Shown: positions 37,364 to 47,117, counted from the stretch's first letter. The stretch is 64,000 nucleotides of DNA from Rhizobium sp. AQ_MP (GCF_014237835.1 NZ_JACJVI010000001.1:496001-560000), one strand, 5' to 3'. The notes: generated by a model from the letters alone, not told the origin. Made by a program: numbers and translations.

Positions 37364-38697
37364 TCATGATCATCCAGCGTTCCATCTTCCGACTGTTGCT
37401 GTCCGGTGCGATCGTCTTGTCGGTCGCATCCTTCGGCCGCGCACAGTCGGTGGATGAAACGCTTGAGCCCTATCGGATGTTGCGGTCTTTGCAGTTCGTC
37501 CAGGATACCGTGGTGCGCGGAGACCATTCTGCTGCGGAGATGCAGCGCTTCATGCTCAGCACCATTGACGAGCGGTTGCGAACGGCAGATTCCAAGGCGT
37601 TTCAAGATCCGCGCAATGTTGATGCGGCGCTGATCTACGCCATGAGTGGGGGCAATCCCGCGACCCTGGAGTTCCTGGTTGCGCGCGATATCGATGGCAA
37701 TTTCGACAATCGCGTCAGTGATGCCTTGCGAAAGTACCTGAGTGGCAAGGGAACGCTGATCGCGAAATCGCTGGGCGACATCGCCACGGAATACAGGAAC
37801 GAGAAGATTGGCCCCTATCTAGCGCTGGTCGCGGGTAATGTCACTCTCACGAGAGATCCGCCGGCAGCGCTCAAGTTCTACGACTGGGCGCGTCTGACCG
37901 CACCCGGCACCATCGTCGAGGAAGCTGCCTTGCGCAGGTCGCTCGCGGTCGCGGTTGACGCCAAGATCGTGGACAAGGCGTCGCTCTATGCGAATGGCTA
38001 TGCACGCCGCTTCCTCTATTCCCCTTATGCCAGTCAGTTTGCCGATCTGTTCGTCCGGTTTGTCGTTGAGCACTACGATGTGCTGAAGCCTGAGGATATC
38101 GAAGCAACCCTCGGCTATATGGACACCGACCGGCGGCGTGAAGTCTACCTTCGGCTTGCGCGCGAGGCTGCCATTGCAGGTCGCAAAGCCTTGGCAACCA
38201 TGGCTGCAGAACAGGCAAAGCTTCTCTCCGGAACCGAAGAGGGCGCAGATGCACTGGCGAGGCTTTATGGGACGATGGTCCGCGTACCGACCGAAAATGT
38301 CGGTGATGCCATGGAAGCTCTGATGCAGGTGCCGGAAGAGGCGCTATCGCCACGCGACCGCGCTTTGCGGCGGGCGGCAGAGACGATCGCCAAGGAAGTT
38401 CTGCGTGAGCCGGAGCCGGTTCAGAAACCCCAGGTCGCCACGACAGAGCCGGCGGAAGTCGGCGCACAGGCGCAGCCCGCAGTGATCGACCCGGATCTCC
38501 AGGACCCGTTTGTTCAGCCAACGCCAGCCCCGGCGTCGACCACCGCTCCGAACGCCGAAGTGCAGCCGGCATCGGCTGATTCAGCGCTTGCGCCAGCCCC
38601 GCAGGGCGAAATCGATCCGGAGCTTCGCAGCTTCGTAGAGTCCGGTCGTTCGAAGCTCGATGCGATTGACGATCTTCTCAACAAGGAAGGCCCGTGA
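37360..38697 (+). CDS. motC: Periplasmic motility protein MotC
   Basis: MotC is a rhizobial periplasmic protein that binds MotB and controls motor speed; it is stabilised by MotE. The 445-residue protein has a signal peptide (about 1-27), ends in a Pro/Ala-rich tail with a final acidic helix ([16 protein letters not shown]), and shows [20 protein letters not shown] near its mature N-terminus. Start overlaps motB (ATGA); motD follows after one base. Confidence 0.9.
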   Translation: MIMIIQRSIFRLLLSGAIVLSVASFGRAQSVDETLEPYRMLRSLQFVQDTVVRGDHSAAEMQRFMLSTIDERLRTADSKAFQDPRNVDAALIYAMSGGNPATLEFLVARDIDGNFDNRVSDALRKYLSGKGTLIAKSLGDIATEYRNEKIGPYLALVAGNVTLTRDPPAALKFYDWARLTAPGTIVEEAALRRSLAVAVDAKIVDKASLYANGYARRFLYSPYASQFADLFVRFVVEHYDVLKPEDIEATLGYMDTDRRREVYLRLAREAAIAGRKALATMAAEQAKLLSGTEEGADALARLYGTMVRVPTENVGDAMEALMQVPEEALSPRDRALRRAAETIAKEVLREPEPVQKPQVATTEPAEVGAQAQPAVIDPDLQDPFVQPTPAPASTTAPNAEVQPASADSALAPAPQGEIDPELRSFVESGRSKLDAIDDLLNKEGP

Positions 38698-38698
38698 C

Positions 38699-40138
38699 AT
38701 GATGGATGCACTTTCAGCCCCCAGATTGCCCGTATCGGAAGGCCCGGCGACTTCGCCGGCTGCCAGCCGTGGCGACAAGGCGGATGAGGCAGGCAGCTTC
38801 TCCAAAGTGTTGTCGAAGTCCGGAGAGCGGGAGCCCGGTGCGTCAAGACAGGAGCGCGCCAGTGAGGGGATCGAGAACGGAGGCGCAGAAAAAGCGCCAT
38901 CGTCGAACTCGATGACACGTACAGGCGAGCCACCACGCCAGGTCATCGATGATGCTCTGCTCGCGGAACTCGGCGCTCTTCCGGATGATCTCTCGACCGG
39001 AGATCTGATGCAAGCCTTGGCCAAGGCCCAGGCGAAGAGCAAGGGCGCCAGCCCTGAAAGCAAGGAGCCACTGGTCGAAATCGAAGGGCTCGACCCGGAA
39101 CTCAGAGCTCAGCTGGCCAAGGCGATGATGGCTAAACGGGAACGCAAGGACGCGAATGAGGGTGGTCCAGCCGCGACGGACAAGGTCGCCGAAGAGGGGA
39201 CACCCTCAGAGGTTTTGCTTGAGACGGACGTGCCTCTGGCAGATCTTGCAGGCGTCCTCCAGCTCCTGGCGAGTGCTCAGGCTGACGTGAGCGAAAAGAC
39301 CGGCGAGGTCGCCAAGAGTGAGAAGAATGGCAAGGAAGAGCAAAAGGTAATTGCCGGGCTTGCCATGGCCGCGATCGGTGAAGACTCGAGTGAAGCGTCG
39401 ACCTCCGACGAGGGCCAGTCTGATGGTGACCGAGACTTCCGCTTCATCAGAGCGGATGGGAAGGGTCAGCCGCTTCTCCTGCGCGGGGAGGAAACGCCGG
39501 GTTCCGAGCAGGCGGAGCCGAAACCAATCGAGACGGTCACTGTGGTTGATAGCCGTCGCTATATTGCGCCCGCCTCGACATCCAATGCCGCGTCGATCAC
39601 CGCTGCCATGTTGGGAGACGCTGAGTGGGTGACAGCAATGTCGCCGGGCTCTGAACTCGCAAATGCCGCAGCTCACTCTAGTCAGGGCAAGGTGGTCCAT
39701 ACCCTGAAACTCCAGATGACGCCGATCGAACTTGGCAGCGTCACGGCAACGCTGAGACTGAACGGTGAAGAGTTGAGTGTTCAGCTCGCTGTCGACAATC
39801 CAGCAGCCTATCGCCAACTCTCGAATGACCAGAGCGACATTCTGAAGGCTCTTCGAGCTCAAGGTCTGGTGGTCGATCAGGTGCAGGTGACCATGCAGTT
39901 GTCGCCGGCAGATCGAAGCGCCGATTCAGGACAAAGCGGCTCGCAGAACCAGCAATCTGGCCAGCAGACCGGACAACAGGCATTCCAGTCCGGAAACCAG
40001 AGTGGCAGTGAACGGCAGGCGCAGCGGGGCGACGCCTCCGGCAATGTGGTGAGGACGACGGATGAGCGCATGGTTCAATCGGCAGAGATCCCTTCTTCCG
40101 GCACTCGCAGCGCTCGCCCTGATCAGCTTTACGTCTGA
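38699..40138 (+). CDS. motD: MotD, flagellar hook-length control protein (FliK functional equivalent)
   Basis: In rhizobia MotD acts as FliK, measuring hook length. The 479-residue protein has a long low-complexity, charged N-terminal part and the Flg-hook C-terminal domain (about 335-425: LKLQMTPIELGSVTATLRLN, then DILKALRAQGLVVDQVQVTM). A Gln/Ser/Gly-rich tail follows. Start ATG 38699 (or 38702) lies just after motC with GAAGG 8 bases upstream. The last 77 bases are also coding, in another frame, for the transglycosylase that follows. Confidence 0.9.
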   Translation: MMDALSAPRLPVSEGPATSPAASRGDKADEAGSFSKVLSKSGEREPGASRQERASEGIENGGAEKAPSSNSMTRTGEPPRQVIDDALLAELGALPDDLSTGDLMQALAKAQAKSKGASPESKEPLVEIEGLDPELRAQLAKAMMAKRERKDANEGGPAATDKVAEEGTPSEVLLETDVPLADLAGVLQLLASAQADVSEKTGEVAKSEKNGKEEQKVIAGLAMAAIGEDSSEASTSDEGQSDGDRDFRFIRADGKGQPLLLRGEETPGSEQAEPKPIETVTVVDSRRYIAPASTSNAASITAAMLGDAEWVTAMSPGSELANAAAHSSQGKVVHTLKLQMTPIELGSVTATLRLNGEELSVQLAVDNPAAYRQLSNDQSDILKALRAQGLVVDQVQVTMQLSPADRSADSGQSGSQNQQSGQQTGQQAFQSGNQSGSERQAQRGDASGNVVRTTDERMVQSAEIPSSGTRSARPDQLYV

Positions 40139-40643
40139 GGCGCAGGCCAGTTTGGGCGCCTGTGAAGGCGCCATCAGTGCTGCCGCAGCCAAGTACGGCA
40201 TACCGGAAGGAATTCTCTACTCGGTCGGGCTTACCGAGACCGGTCGGAAGGGAAGCCTCGCGCCCTATGCGATGAATGTAGAGGGTAAGGCCCACTATTT
40301 CGACAACCTTGATGAGGCGCTTGAAGCCTTTCAGCAGGCGAGGGAGGGCGGCGCCGTTCTCATCGACGTCGGCTGCATGCAGATCAATCAGCACTTCCAC
40401 GGCGAGCACTTTACGTCAGTTGAAGCGATGTTCGATCCCAGACGCAACGTCGAATACGCAGCACGTTTCCTGAGCGATCTGCATGGTCGCCACGAGACCT
40501 GGACCATGGCTGTCGCCAGATACCATGCTGGACCCAACAACGATCCCGCGCAGAAGCGTTATGTATGCCGCGTGATTGCCAATCTGGTCGCGACCGGCTA
40601 CGGAAGCTGGACGCCCAATGCGCGACAATTTTGCGGTGAATAA
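40062..40643 (+). CDS. Lytic transglycosylase of the flagellar cluster
   Basis: A 193-residue periplasmic enzyme that cleaves peptidoglycan, probably opening the wall for the rod. A signal peptide (about 1-29, ending SEAQA) leads into an SLT domain: YGIPEGILYSVGLTETG with catalytic Glu59, the GCMQINQHFH motif, and VARYHAGPNN. A Cys pair may form a disulfide (ACEGA and CRVIAN/ QFCGE). It overlaps motD by 77 bases. The FlgJ-like rod-binding protein at 50514 lacks a muramidase domain, so this gene is the likely partner, similar to SltF/FlgJ of Rhodobacter. Confidence 0.85.
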   Translation: MSAWFNRQRSLLPALAALALISFTSEAQASLGACEGAISAAAAKYGIPEGILYSVGLTETGRKGSLAPYAMNVEGKAHYFDNLDEALEAFQQAREGGAVLIDVGCMQINQHFHGEHFTSVEAMFDPRRNVEYAARFLSDLHGRHETWTMAVARYHAGPNNDPAQKRYVCRVIANLVATGYGSWTPNARQFCGE

Positions 40644-40816
40644 CACCCTGTAGTTGTTTGACAGTCACGATTGTGCCGATTTGCGAATTGTGGCGAGACT
40701 GCGATGAGGCAAGCCCAGACGCGAGCTTGCGCGAAACTTGCGTTAACTTTTCCACCGAAAAATTGTGCCGCAAACTCACAAAACATACTAGATCTAGTTC
40801 AAATCGGCACCAAATG

Positions 40817-40845
40817 GTTAATCAATCGTTAATATCTATGGTTAA
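40817..40845. promoter_or_regulatory. GTTAA triple repeat upstream of rem
   Basis: GTTAA words at 40817-40821, 40828-40832 and 40841-40845 are spaced 11 and 13 bases, in an AT-rich stretch 80-105 bases before the rem start. The arrangement mirrors that upstream of the fourth flagellin gene. It could bind Rem itself (autoregulation) or another regulator; VisN/VisR, the known activator, is another option. Confidence 0.45.
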
Positions 40846-40867
40846 GTTCTCCTAGTTGTTCAGGAAT

Positions 40868-40916
40868 CCTCCGATTCGTACGCATTGTGCATCGAAACAC
40901 CACACTGATTCGGAGG
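40868..40916 (+). promoter_or_regulatory. Possible hairpin masking the rem Shine-Dalgarno sequence
   Basis: CCTCCGA (40868-40874) is a perfect 7-base complement of TCGGAGG (40910-40916), which includes the rem Shine-Dalgarno GGAGG, 7 bases before ATG 40924. The loop is 35 bases. If both arms are transcribed, rem translation could be limited by this pairing. Confidence 0.4.
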
Positions 40917-40923
40917 CGGACGA

Positions 40924-41595
40924 ATGATCGTAGTGGTTGATGAGCGCGAGCTCGTTAAGGACGGATACACATCTCTATTTGGGCGAGAGGGAATTCCCTC
41001 GACGGGGTTTGACCCAAGAGAGTTCGGAGAATGGGTCAACACAGCAGCTGATTCCGACATCGCAGCAGTCGAGGCATTTCTCCTCGGCCAGGGCGAGGCG
41101 ACCTTGGAATTGCCGAGGGCAATTCGTGACAGAACGCAGGCCCCGGTCATCGCGGTCAGCGATCAACCTTCCCTGGAAGCAACGCTAGCACTCTTCGACT
41201 GCGGCGTCGACGATGTCGTGCGCAAGCCCGTGCATCCTCGCGAAATCCTGGCGCGGGCTGCTGCGATCCGCCGGCGTCTGCGGGCGATCACCAACTTCAC
41301 CGAGATCGGTCCGATCAAGGTCTTTTCTGACGGCCGCGATCCTGAAATCGCTGGCGACGTCTTCCCCTTGCCGCGCCGTGAGCGCCGCATCCTCGAGTAC
41401 TTGGTTGCCAATCGCGGCAGGCGCGTATCGAAGACGCAGATCTTCAACGCGATCTACGGCATCTTCGATGAAGAAGTCGAAGAAAACGTTGTTGAAAGCC
41501 ACATCTCCAAGCTTCGCAAGAAGCTACGCAAAAAGCTCGGTTTCGACCCGGTCGATTCCAAACGCTTCCTCGGCTACTGCATCGACTGGAGCTGA
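40924..41595 (+). CDS. rem: Rem, OmpR-family activator of motility genes
   Basis: Rem is the growth-phase-dependent activator below VisN/VisR in rhizobia. The 223-residue protein has an N-terminal receiver-like domain that lacks the phosphoacceptor Asp (AFLLGQG stands at the expected place, about 51-57) but keeps the Lys (VRKPVHP). The C-terminal winged helix is intact ([39 protein letters not shown]). It is monocistronic, with a terminator after it. Confidence 0.93.
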   Translation: MIVVVDERELVKDGYTSLFGREGIPSTGFDPREFGEWVNTAADSDIAAVEAFLLGQGEATLELPRAIRDRTQAPVIAVSDQPSLEATLALFDCGVDDVVRKPVHPREILARAAAIRRRLRAITNFTEIGPIKVFSDGRDPEIAGDVFPLPRRERRILEYLVANRGRRVSKTQIFNAIYGIFDEEVEENVVESHISKLRKKLRKKLGFDPVDSKRFLGYCIDWS

Positions 41596-41603
41596 TTGAC
41601 CCC

Positions 41604-41633
41604 GCGGCCGCCTTTGAGCGGCCGCATCTTTTT
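41604..41633 (+). terminator. Rho-independent terminator after rem
   Basis: GCGGCCGC (41604-41611) and GCGGCCGC (41618-41625) pair across a 6-base loop and are followed by ATCTTTTT. Each arm is itself a palindrome. It lies 8 bases after the rem stop. Confidence 0.85.
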
Positions 41634-41736
41634 CCCTCGCTGCGAGGTGAAAAAACGACTGGGCGCTCTGGCCATACAGCTTCACGCAAGGCCCACCTCA
41701 TACTCTCCAAATCGACTACCAAACGAGGATTTTGAC

Positions 41737-42966
41737 ATGAGCCTTTACGGAACCATGCGAACGGGTGTCTCCGGCATGAATGCCCAGTCGAACAGGCTGA
41801 GCACCGTCGCAGACAACATCGCCAATTCCACGACCGTTGGCTACAAGAAGGCCTCGGTGCAGTTTTCGTCGATGATTTTGCCGACGACCAACGGCGCCTA
41901 CAATTCGGGCGGCGTTCAGACCGATGTCCGCTACTCGATCTCGAGACAGGGCACCTTCAGTTACACCACGTCGACGACTGATCTCGCGATCAATGGCTCT
42001 GGCTTCTTCATCGTCAAGGGCGGTGATGGAACTCCTTATCTGACGCGCGCAGGCTCGTTCGTTCTCCAGGACGACGGGACACTGAAAAACACGGCAGGCT
42101 TTACGCTGCAGGGCTACGAATACGATTCCAATGCGGATCCGACGATCGTCGTCAACGGCTTTGACGGGCTTCAACCGGTCGACCTGTCCGGCTCCGGCAT
42201 TTCGGCCGTGCGCTCGCTGACCGGCACGTTGAACGTCAACCTGCCGAACTCCGCGGTCGTTGGCGCTGCCGCCGACATCAAGACCACGTCGTTGAAAGTG
42301 TTCGACAGCCAGGGCACCAGCCGGCTGATCACCTTCAGCTATGAAAAGCTTGCGAACAACCAATGGCAGGTATCCGCCGTTGAAGCGGATGGCGGTACCT
42401 CGCTCATCAACCCGCCTGCGATCATGGATTTTGACACGGACGGTAAGCTGATTTCTCCATCCCCGGCAGAGCTCGTCCTGGATCCTTACACCGTTGCCGG
42501 TGCCGAAGTCGGCGACCCTGCGAACGGTATTGTCATCAACATTGGCGATACCACACAGCTCGCCTCGGCCTTCTCTGTTGAACGGGGTAAGGTTGACGGT
42601 AACGCCGCCTCCAAGGTCAAGGGGTACGAGATCAACGACAAGGGCATCGTGTCCGTCGCCTATGAGAATGGCGACCTGGTTCCGAAGTTCCGCGTCGCGC
42701 TGGCCAGCGTCCAGAGCCCGGACAATCTCAATCCCGTGGCCGGCAATATGTACACCCAGTCGAACGACTCAGGTGTCGTTATCCTCGGCTATGCCGGCTC
42801 CAGTGGTTTCGGCAAGATCCTGTCCGGTGCGCTCGAAGACTCCAACGTTGATGTCGCCGAAGAACTGACAGCGATGATCGAGTCCCAGCGCAACTACACG
42901 GCAAACTCCAAGGTTTTCCAGACCGGCTCCGAATTGATGGAAGTCCTGGTCAACCTGAAGAGATAA
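41737..42966 (+). CDS. flgE: Flagellar hook protein FlgE
   Basis: Hook subunit of 409 residues. The N-terminus MSLYGTMRTGVSGMNAQSNR and the motif VADNIANSTTVGYKKASVQF are classic, and the C-terminus has SNVDVAEELTAMIESQRNY. ATG 41737 is chosen because GAGGA lies about 8 bases upstream and the family starts here; a start at 41596 would overlap the terminator after rem. First gene of the late hook-to-export operon. Confidence 0.95.
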   Translation: MSLYGTMRTGVSGMNAQSNRLSTVADNIANSTTVGYKKASVQFSSMILPTTNGAYNSGGVQTDVRYSISRQGTFSYTTSTTDLAINGSGFFIVKGGDGTPYLTRAGSFVLQDDGTLKNTAGFTLQGYEYDSNADPTIVVNGFDGLQPVDLSGSGISAVRSLTGTLNVNLPNSAVVGAAADIKTTSLKVFDSQGTSRLITFSYEKLANNQWQVSAVEADGGTSLINPPAIMDFDTDGKLISPSPAELVLDPYTVAGAEVGDPANGIVINIGDTTQLASAFSVERGKVDGNAASKVKGYEINDKGIVSVAYENGDLVPKFRVALASVQSPDNLNPVAGNMYTQSNDSGVVILGYAGSSGFGKILSGALEDSNVDVAEELTAMIESQRNYTANSKVFQTGSELMEVLVNLKR

Positions 42967-42987
42967 TCGAAAGAGTAGGTTAGTCCT

Positions 42988-44442
42988 ATGTCGCTTGCAT
43001 CGTCGCTCAACACGGCCAATTCGATATTCCGGAACACGTCGCAGCAGACGTCCGTAATCTCGACAAACATCGCAAACACCGGCAACCAGAACTACGTTCG
43101 CCGCGACGCGAAGGTCGTTCAGACGGTCTACGGCGCATCGACGGTGCAGAACGAACGGTCGCAGCAGATGGCTCTGCTGCGGCAGATGGCATCCTCGACA
43201 GGACAGCAGAGCGCCCAGTCGACGCTGCTGGGCGGACTGACAACCCTCTCCAACGCGCTTGGCGGCAACCAATACAAACTGTCGCCCTCGGCCTATCTCG
43301 CAAACTTGCAGAGCAGCCTGCAATCTTTCGCTGCAGCGCCCGGTGAGTACGCGCTGGCATCGACGGTCGTCACGGATGCGATTGACGTCGTGAACTCGCT
43401 GAACAAAACGACAGCGACCACCCAGCAAGTGCGCGAAGACACCGATTCTCAGATCTTCGAGCAGGTACAGTCGCTGAACAAGCTGCTTGCCGAGTTCAAG
43501 ACCGTCAACGACACGATCGTCAGGCAGACCGCCACCGGCGGTAACGCCGACGACCATCTCGACCGTCGTGACACCCTGTTGAAAGACATCTCGAAGATCG
43601 TCGGTGTATCGGTCAACATGCGTGAAAACAGCGACATGGTGCTCTACACCTATGATGGCACGACGCTGTTCGAAACCGATCCGCGCGAAGTCAGCTTCGT
43701 GAGAACCTACACCTATGATTCAACCGTCAGCGGCAACGCGGTCTATATCGACGGTACGCCGGTCCGAGCAGGTGTCGGTGGCAATACAGACGGCCAGGGA
43801 TCGCTTGCCTCGCTGGTGCAGGTCCGTGACGTCATCGCACCGACGTTCCAGACGCAGCTCGATGAAATCGCTCGCGGCTTGGTGGAGACCTTCCAGGAGG
43901 TCGACGCCGGCGGTGGTGGCGAACTGCCTGGCCTCTTCACCTGGCCGGCCGGCACGGTGCCGCCGACAGGCACTGTCCAACCTGGTCTTGCCGCGCTGAT
44001 CCGTGTCAATCCGGCGGTTCGCTCGGATGCGGGCGGTGACCCGATGCTCATCCGCGATGGTGGCATCAATGGTGCCGGCTATGTGAAGAATACCGACAAT
44101 TCGTCTGGCTTCACCGACCTCATCAATAAGTATGTCGACGGGCTGGCAGCCAACCGCAGCTTTTCCTCGGATGCGGATCTGAAGACGGATGCGAGCGTTC
44201 TGTCCTTCGCCAGCAACTCGATCGGCTGGCTCGAAGAGTTGCGTTCGAACGCGACAACGGCAAACGAAAACAAGCAGGCGCTCTACGAGCGGACCTTCCA
44301 GACCTATTCGTCCAAGACGGCCGTCAGTCTCGATGAAGAACTATCGTTGCTGCTCGATGTAGAGCAGTCCTACAAGGCCGCGGCCAAGCTCGTCACGACA
44401 GTTGATGAGATGCTGAAGGCCGTACTCCAAATGGTGGGGTAA
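42988..44442 (+). CDS. flgK: Flagellar hook-filament junction protein FlgK (HAP1)
   Basis: 484-residue junction protein between hook and filament. It starts MSLASSLNTANSIFRNTSQQ with TSVISTNIANTGNQNYVRRD, and ends with the typical VSLDEELSLLLDVEQSYKAA helix. It follows flgE by 21 bases and precedes flgL by 6. Confidence 0.94.
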   Translation: MSLASSLNTANSIFRNTSQQTSVISTNIANTGNQNYVRRDAKVVQTVYGASTVQNERSQQMALLRQMASSTGQQSAQSTLLGGLTTLSNALGGNQYKLSPSAYLANLQSSLQSFAAAPGEYALASTVVTDAIDVVNSLNKTTATTQQVREDTDSQIFEQVQSLNKLLAEFKTVNDTIVRQTATGGNADDHLDRRDTLLKDISKIVGVSVNMRENSDMVLYTYDGTTLFETDPREVSFVRTYTYDSTVSGNAVYIDGTPVRAGVGGNTDGQGSLASLVQVRDVIAPTFQTQLDEIARGLVETFQEVDAGGGGELPGLFTWPAGTVPPTGTVQPGLAALIRVNPAVRSDAGGDPMLIRDGGINGAGYVKNTDNSSGFTDLINKYVDGLAANRSFSSDADLKTDASVLSFASNSIGWLEELRSNATTANENKQALYERTFQTYSSKTAVSLDEELSLLLDVEQSYKAAAKLVTTVDEMLKAVLQMVG

Positions 44443-44448
44443 TCCCTG

Positions 44449-45513
44449 ATGTCGACAGCCAGCGTCTCCAATCTTTCGACCCAGACGTCGATGCGCCTGA
44501 CCATCCGCCAGGCACAGAATGAACTTCTGAAGTCGCAGCAGGAAGTCAGCACCGGCTCCTTTGCGGATGTCGGCGCCGAACTTGGCAGCAAGACGTCGAC
44601 GGTCGTTGACCTGAACCGGGAAAGCCTCAGGCTAAACTCGATGATCAGCAACAATTCGATCGCGACGCAGCGTCTGTCGGCCTCTCAGGAGGCCCTGAAG
44701 CAGATCGCGACTGCAGCTGAGGCGATGAACAACGCGCTGATCACGATCTCCGGTTCGTCGAACACCGACACGATCAATACGACTGTCATGACAGTCTCCA
44801 ACTCACTGTCGACCATGACCAGCATGGCCAATCAGACGGCCAACGGTGAGTTTTTGTTCGCCGGCATCAACACGGATGTAAAGCCGCTTACCGAGTATAC
44901 CGCGACATCCCCGGCAAAGGTCGCCTTCGACGCTGCGTTCACCGGTTACTTCGGCTTTCCACCAACGGATACGGCCAATACCGCAACGATTGCCGCAAAG
45001 GGTGCGGCGCCCAGCATGGAAGATTTCATCACGTCCGTGCTGGAGCCCATGTTCACGGGAGCTGACTGGAATACCAATTGGTCCAGTGCGACCGATCGAT
45101 CAATGTCTAGCCGGATCACGCAATCGGAAACGGTCAAGACATCGGCTTCCGCCAATGAAAAGGGCTTCCGGTACTTTGCGCTCTCAGCAATTGTCACCAA
45201 GGAACTGATGACGATCGGTGCGCCAGCCAATGCAGTCACGGTCGCGATCAACAAGGCGATTGACTACACGGGGCGCGCCATAACTGGCGTCAATGCGACC
45301 CGCTCGGAGCTCGGCCTTTCCCAGAACCGTGTTGAGAAGGCGGATGCCTCGCTCAAGGTTCAGGTGGATATAATCGAGAAAAGCCTGTCGTCCAAGATTC
45401 AAGTAGATGCGTACGAAGCTTCGACTCGCGTTAACTCTCTGCTTTCCATGGTTGAAGCATCTTACACCCTGACTGCAAAGATCCAGAAGTTGACACTTGT
45501 AAACTACCTTTGA
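44449..45513 (+). CDS. flgL: Flagellar hook-filament junction protein FlgL (HAP3)
   Basis: 354-residue flagellin-like junction protein. Starts MSTASVSNLSTQTSMRLTIR, with QNELLKSQQEVSTGSFADVG, and ends SLLSMVEASYTLTAKIQKLT. Position after flgK is standard. Confidence 0.93.
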   Translation: MSTASVSNLSTQTSMRLTIRQAQNELLKSQQEVSTGSFADVGAELGSKTSTVVDLNRESLRLNSMISNNSIATQRLSASQEALKQIATAAEAMNNALITISGSSNTDTINTTVMTVSNSLSTMTSMANQTANGEFLFAGINTDVKPLTEYTATSPAKVAFDAAFTGYFGFPPTDTANTATIAAKGAAPSMEDFITSVLEPMFTGADWNTNWSSATDRSMSSRITQSETVKTSASANEKGFRYFALSAIVTKELMTIGAPANAVTVAINKAIDYTGRAITGVNATRSELGLSQNRVEKADASLKVQVDIIEKSLSSKIQVDAYEASTRVNSLLSMVEASYTLTAKIQKLTLVNYL

Positions 45514-45549
45514 TGAGCAAAGGGTGAAATGAACCTGAAGGGCAGTTGA

Positions 45550-45897
45550 ATGTACCAGTTCTCATATGCCGAAGTCATGGAAGATGGCGTCGCTGACGCC
45601 AAGGATCGCGAACGGCAGGCCCTTGACCGTTGCATCCAGCTTCTGAGCGCGGCCCGGGACAAACAGGGGTATTCTCGCGAGGCGATCGAGGCACTGTTCT
45701 ATACCCGCCGGGTGTGGATTCGGCTGATCGAGGATCTGCAAAACCCAGAAAACCAGTTGGGCGAAGAAGTCCGCGCCAATCTGATCTCCATCGCCATCTG
45801 GATCTTGAAAGAGTGTGAGCGGATCCGAAGACGGGAATCCGAAAACTTCCAGGGCATTATCGACGTGACAACCATCATCAGGGATGGACTTAAATGA
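45550..45897 (+). CDS. flaF: Flagellar biosynthesis regulator FlaF
   Basis: A 115-residue helical protein of the FlaF family, required for flagellin production or export in Caulobacter and rhizobia. It starts [20 protein letters not shown] and continues [20 protein letters not shown]. It works with FlbT, whose start overlaps its stop by 4 bases. Confidence 0.9.
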   Translation: MYQFSYAEVMEDGVADAKDRERQALDRCIQLLSAARDKQGYSREAIEALFYTRRVWIRLIEDLQNPENQLGEEVRANLISIAIWILKECERIRRRESENFQGIIDVTTIIRDGLK

Positions 45898-46343
45898 AGA
45901 GCACTTTGCGCATTTCGCTCAAGTCGGGCGAACGTATTTTTATCAATGGAGCGGTTCTGCGCGTCGATCGCAAGGTTGCCCTCGAGTTCCTGAATGATGT
46001 TACGTTTCTTCTCGAGAACCACGTTCTGCAGCCGGAACAGGCGACCACGCCGCTTCGTCAACTCTATTTCATCGCGCAGATGATGTTGATCAATCCGGAG
46101 GGCAAGGAACAGTCCCTTGCCATGTTCCGCAAGTCCGTGATCATGCTGTTGTCCTGCTTTGAAAACGAGGAAATCCTCGCCGAACTCAAGCGGATCGACG
46201 GAATGGTGTCCTCGGGACGCGCCTTCGATGCGCTGAAGGCCATCCGCCAGCTTTACCCGATTGAAGATCGCATCCTGAACAATCAGGAAATGGCACCGGC
46301 AACGATCGAGCAGATCCGCAAGGAGATCGCACCATGGCGGTAG
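45894..46343 (+). CDS. flbT: Flagellin post-transcriptional regulator FlbT
   Basis: A 149-residue protein starting [20 protein letters not shown] with family block [20 protein letters not shown]. In Caulobacter FlbT binds the 5' untranslated region of flagellin mRNA and limits its stability and translation until the hook is finished; in some relatives it acts positively. The four flagellin leaders in this window have conserved hairpins that could be its targets. It overlaps flaF by 4 and flgD by 10 bases. Confidence 0.92.
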   Translation: MKSTLRISLKSGERIFINGAVLRVDRKVALEFLNDVTFLLENHVLQPEQATTPLRQLYFIAQMMLINPEGKEQSLAMFRKSVIMLLSCFENEEILAELKRIDGMVSSGRAFDALKAIRQLYPIEDRILNNQEMAPATIEQIRKEIAPWR

Positions 46344-46792
46344 ATGCCACCGCAGCCACGACGGCGGCCAGCAAGACACCGGCGCCGTCAGCAGCCAACA
46401 CGACTGCAGCCCAGGCGAAAGCCAAGGCAACTCTGGACTACAACAGCTTCCTGAAGCTTCTGATCGCTCAGATGAAGAACCAGGATCCGACGAATCCCAT
46501 GGATGCGACCCAGCAGATCGCCCAGCTCGCCACGTTCTCTCAGGTCGAGCAGACGATCAAGACGAACTCGAACCTGGAGACGCTGATCACCGGCAATGCC
46601 CTGACCAACGCCTCCTCCTATATCGGGAAGTCGATCACCAGCGCTGATGAAAAGACGACCGGTATCGTGGCATCGGTTCGCGTCTACAGTGACACGATGG
46701 TCGCAACGACGACCGACGGGAAGGAAATCCCGATCGCTGTCGGTGTCCGTGTCGGTACAAAGCCAACAACCGGGACGACGACCGGCTCCTGA
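46334..46792 (+). CDS. flgD: Flagellar hook capping protein FlgD
   Basis: Scaffold cap for hook assembly. The 152-residue short form has an Ala/Thr-rich N-terminus, the family core [20 protein letters not shown] and [18 protein letters not shown], and ends shortly after SYIGKSITS. It lacks the long C-terminal domain of enteric FlgD (about 230 residues), as in other rhizobia. Its ATG lies inside the last codons of flbT (10-base overlap). Confidence 0.92.
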   Translation: MAVDATAATTAASKTPAPSAANTTAAQAKAKATLDYNSFLKLLIAQMKNQDPTNPMDATQQIAQLATFSQVEQTIKTNSNLETLITGNALTNASSYIGKSITSADEKTTGIVASVRVYSDTMVATTTDGKEIPIAVGVRVGTKPTTGTTTGS

Positions 46793-46850
46793 CATGCTAC
46801 GCCATTCGGAGTGGAAGGCATGATTCGCCGCTCCGAAAGGATACCGTCTC

Positions 46851-47117
46851 ATGAATGAGGCAGATGCTCTCGACATTCTTCAGGCTGCCATCTGGACGAT
46901 CATCATCGCCTCCGGCCCCGCCGTGGCGGCCGGTATGATCGTCGGTGTGGTCATCGCCTTGATCCAGGCCCTGACCCAGGTTCAGGAAATGACGCTTACC
47001 TTCGTGCCGAAGATCCTGGCCATCATGATCACCATCGGCATTTCCGCCCCGTTTGTCGGCGCCCAGATCAACCTGTTCACCAATCTGGTCTTTTCGCGAA
47101 TACAGTCCGGCTTCTAG
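46851..47117 (+). CDS. fliQ: Flagellar export gate protein FliQ
   Basis: An 88-residue protein with two membrane helices (AAIWTIIIASGPAVAAGMIV, ILAIMITIGISAPFVGAQI) and the conserved GLVVAxxQALTQVQEMTL-type link (VIALIQALTQVQEMTLTFV). Part of the FliPQR pore. The 107 bases before flhA hold nothing clear. Confidence 0.94.
   Translation: MNEADALDILQAAIWTIIIASGPAVAAGMIVGVVIALIQALTQVQEMTLTFVPKILAIMITIGISAPFVGAQINLFTNLVFSRIQSGF

Noticed and set aside
41604..41625. Two GCGGCCGC palindromes as possible regulatory sites
   Set aside because: They form the two arms of the terminator after rem, which explains them.
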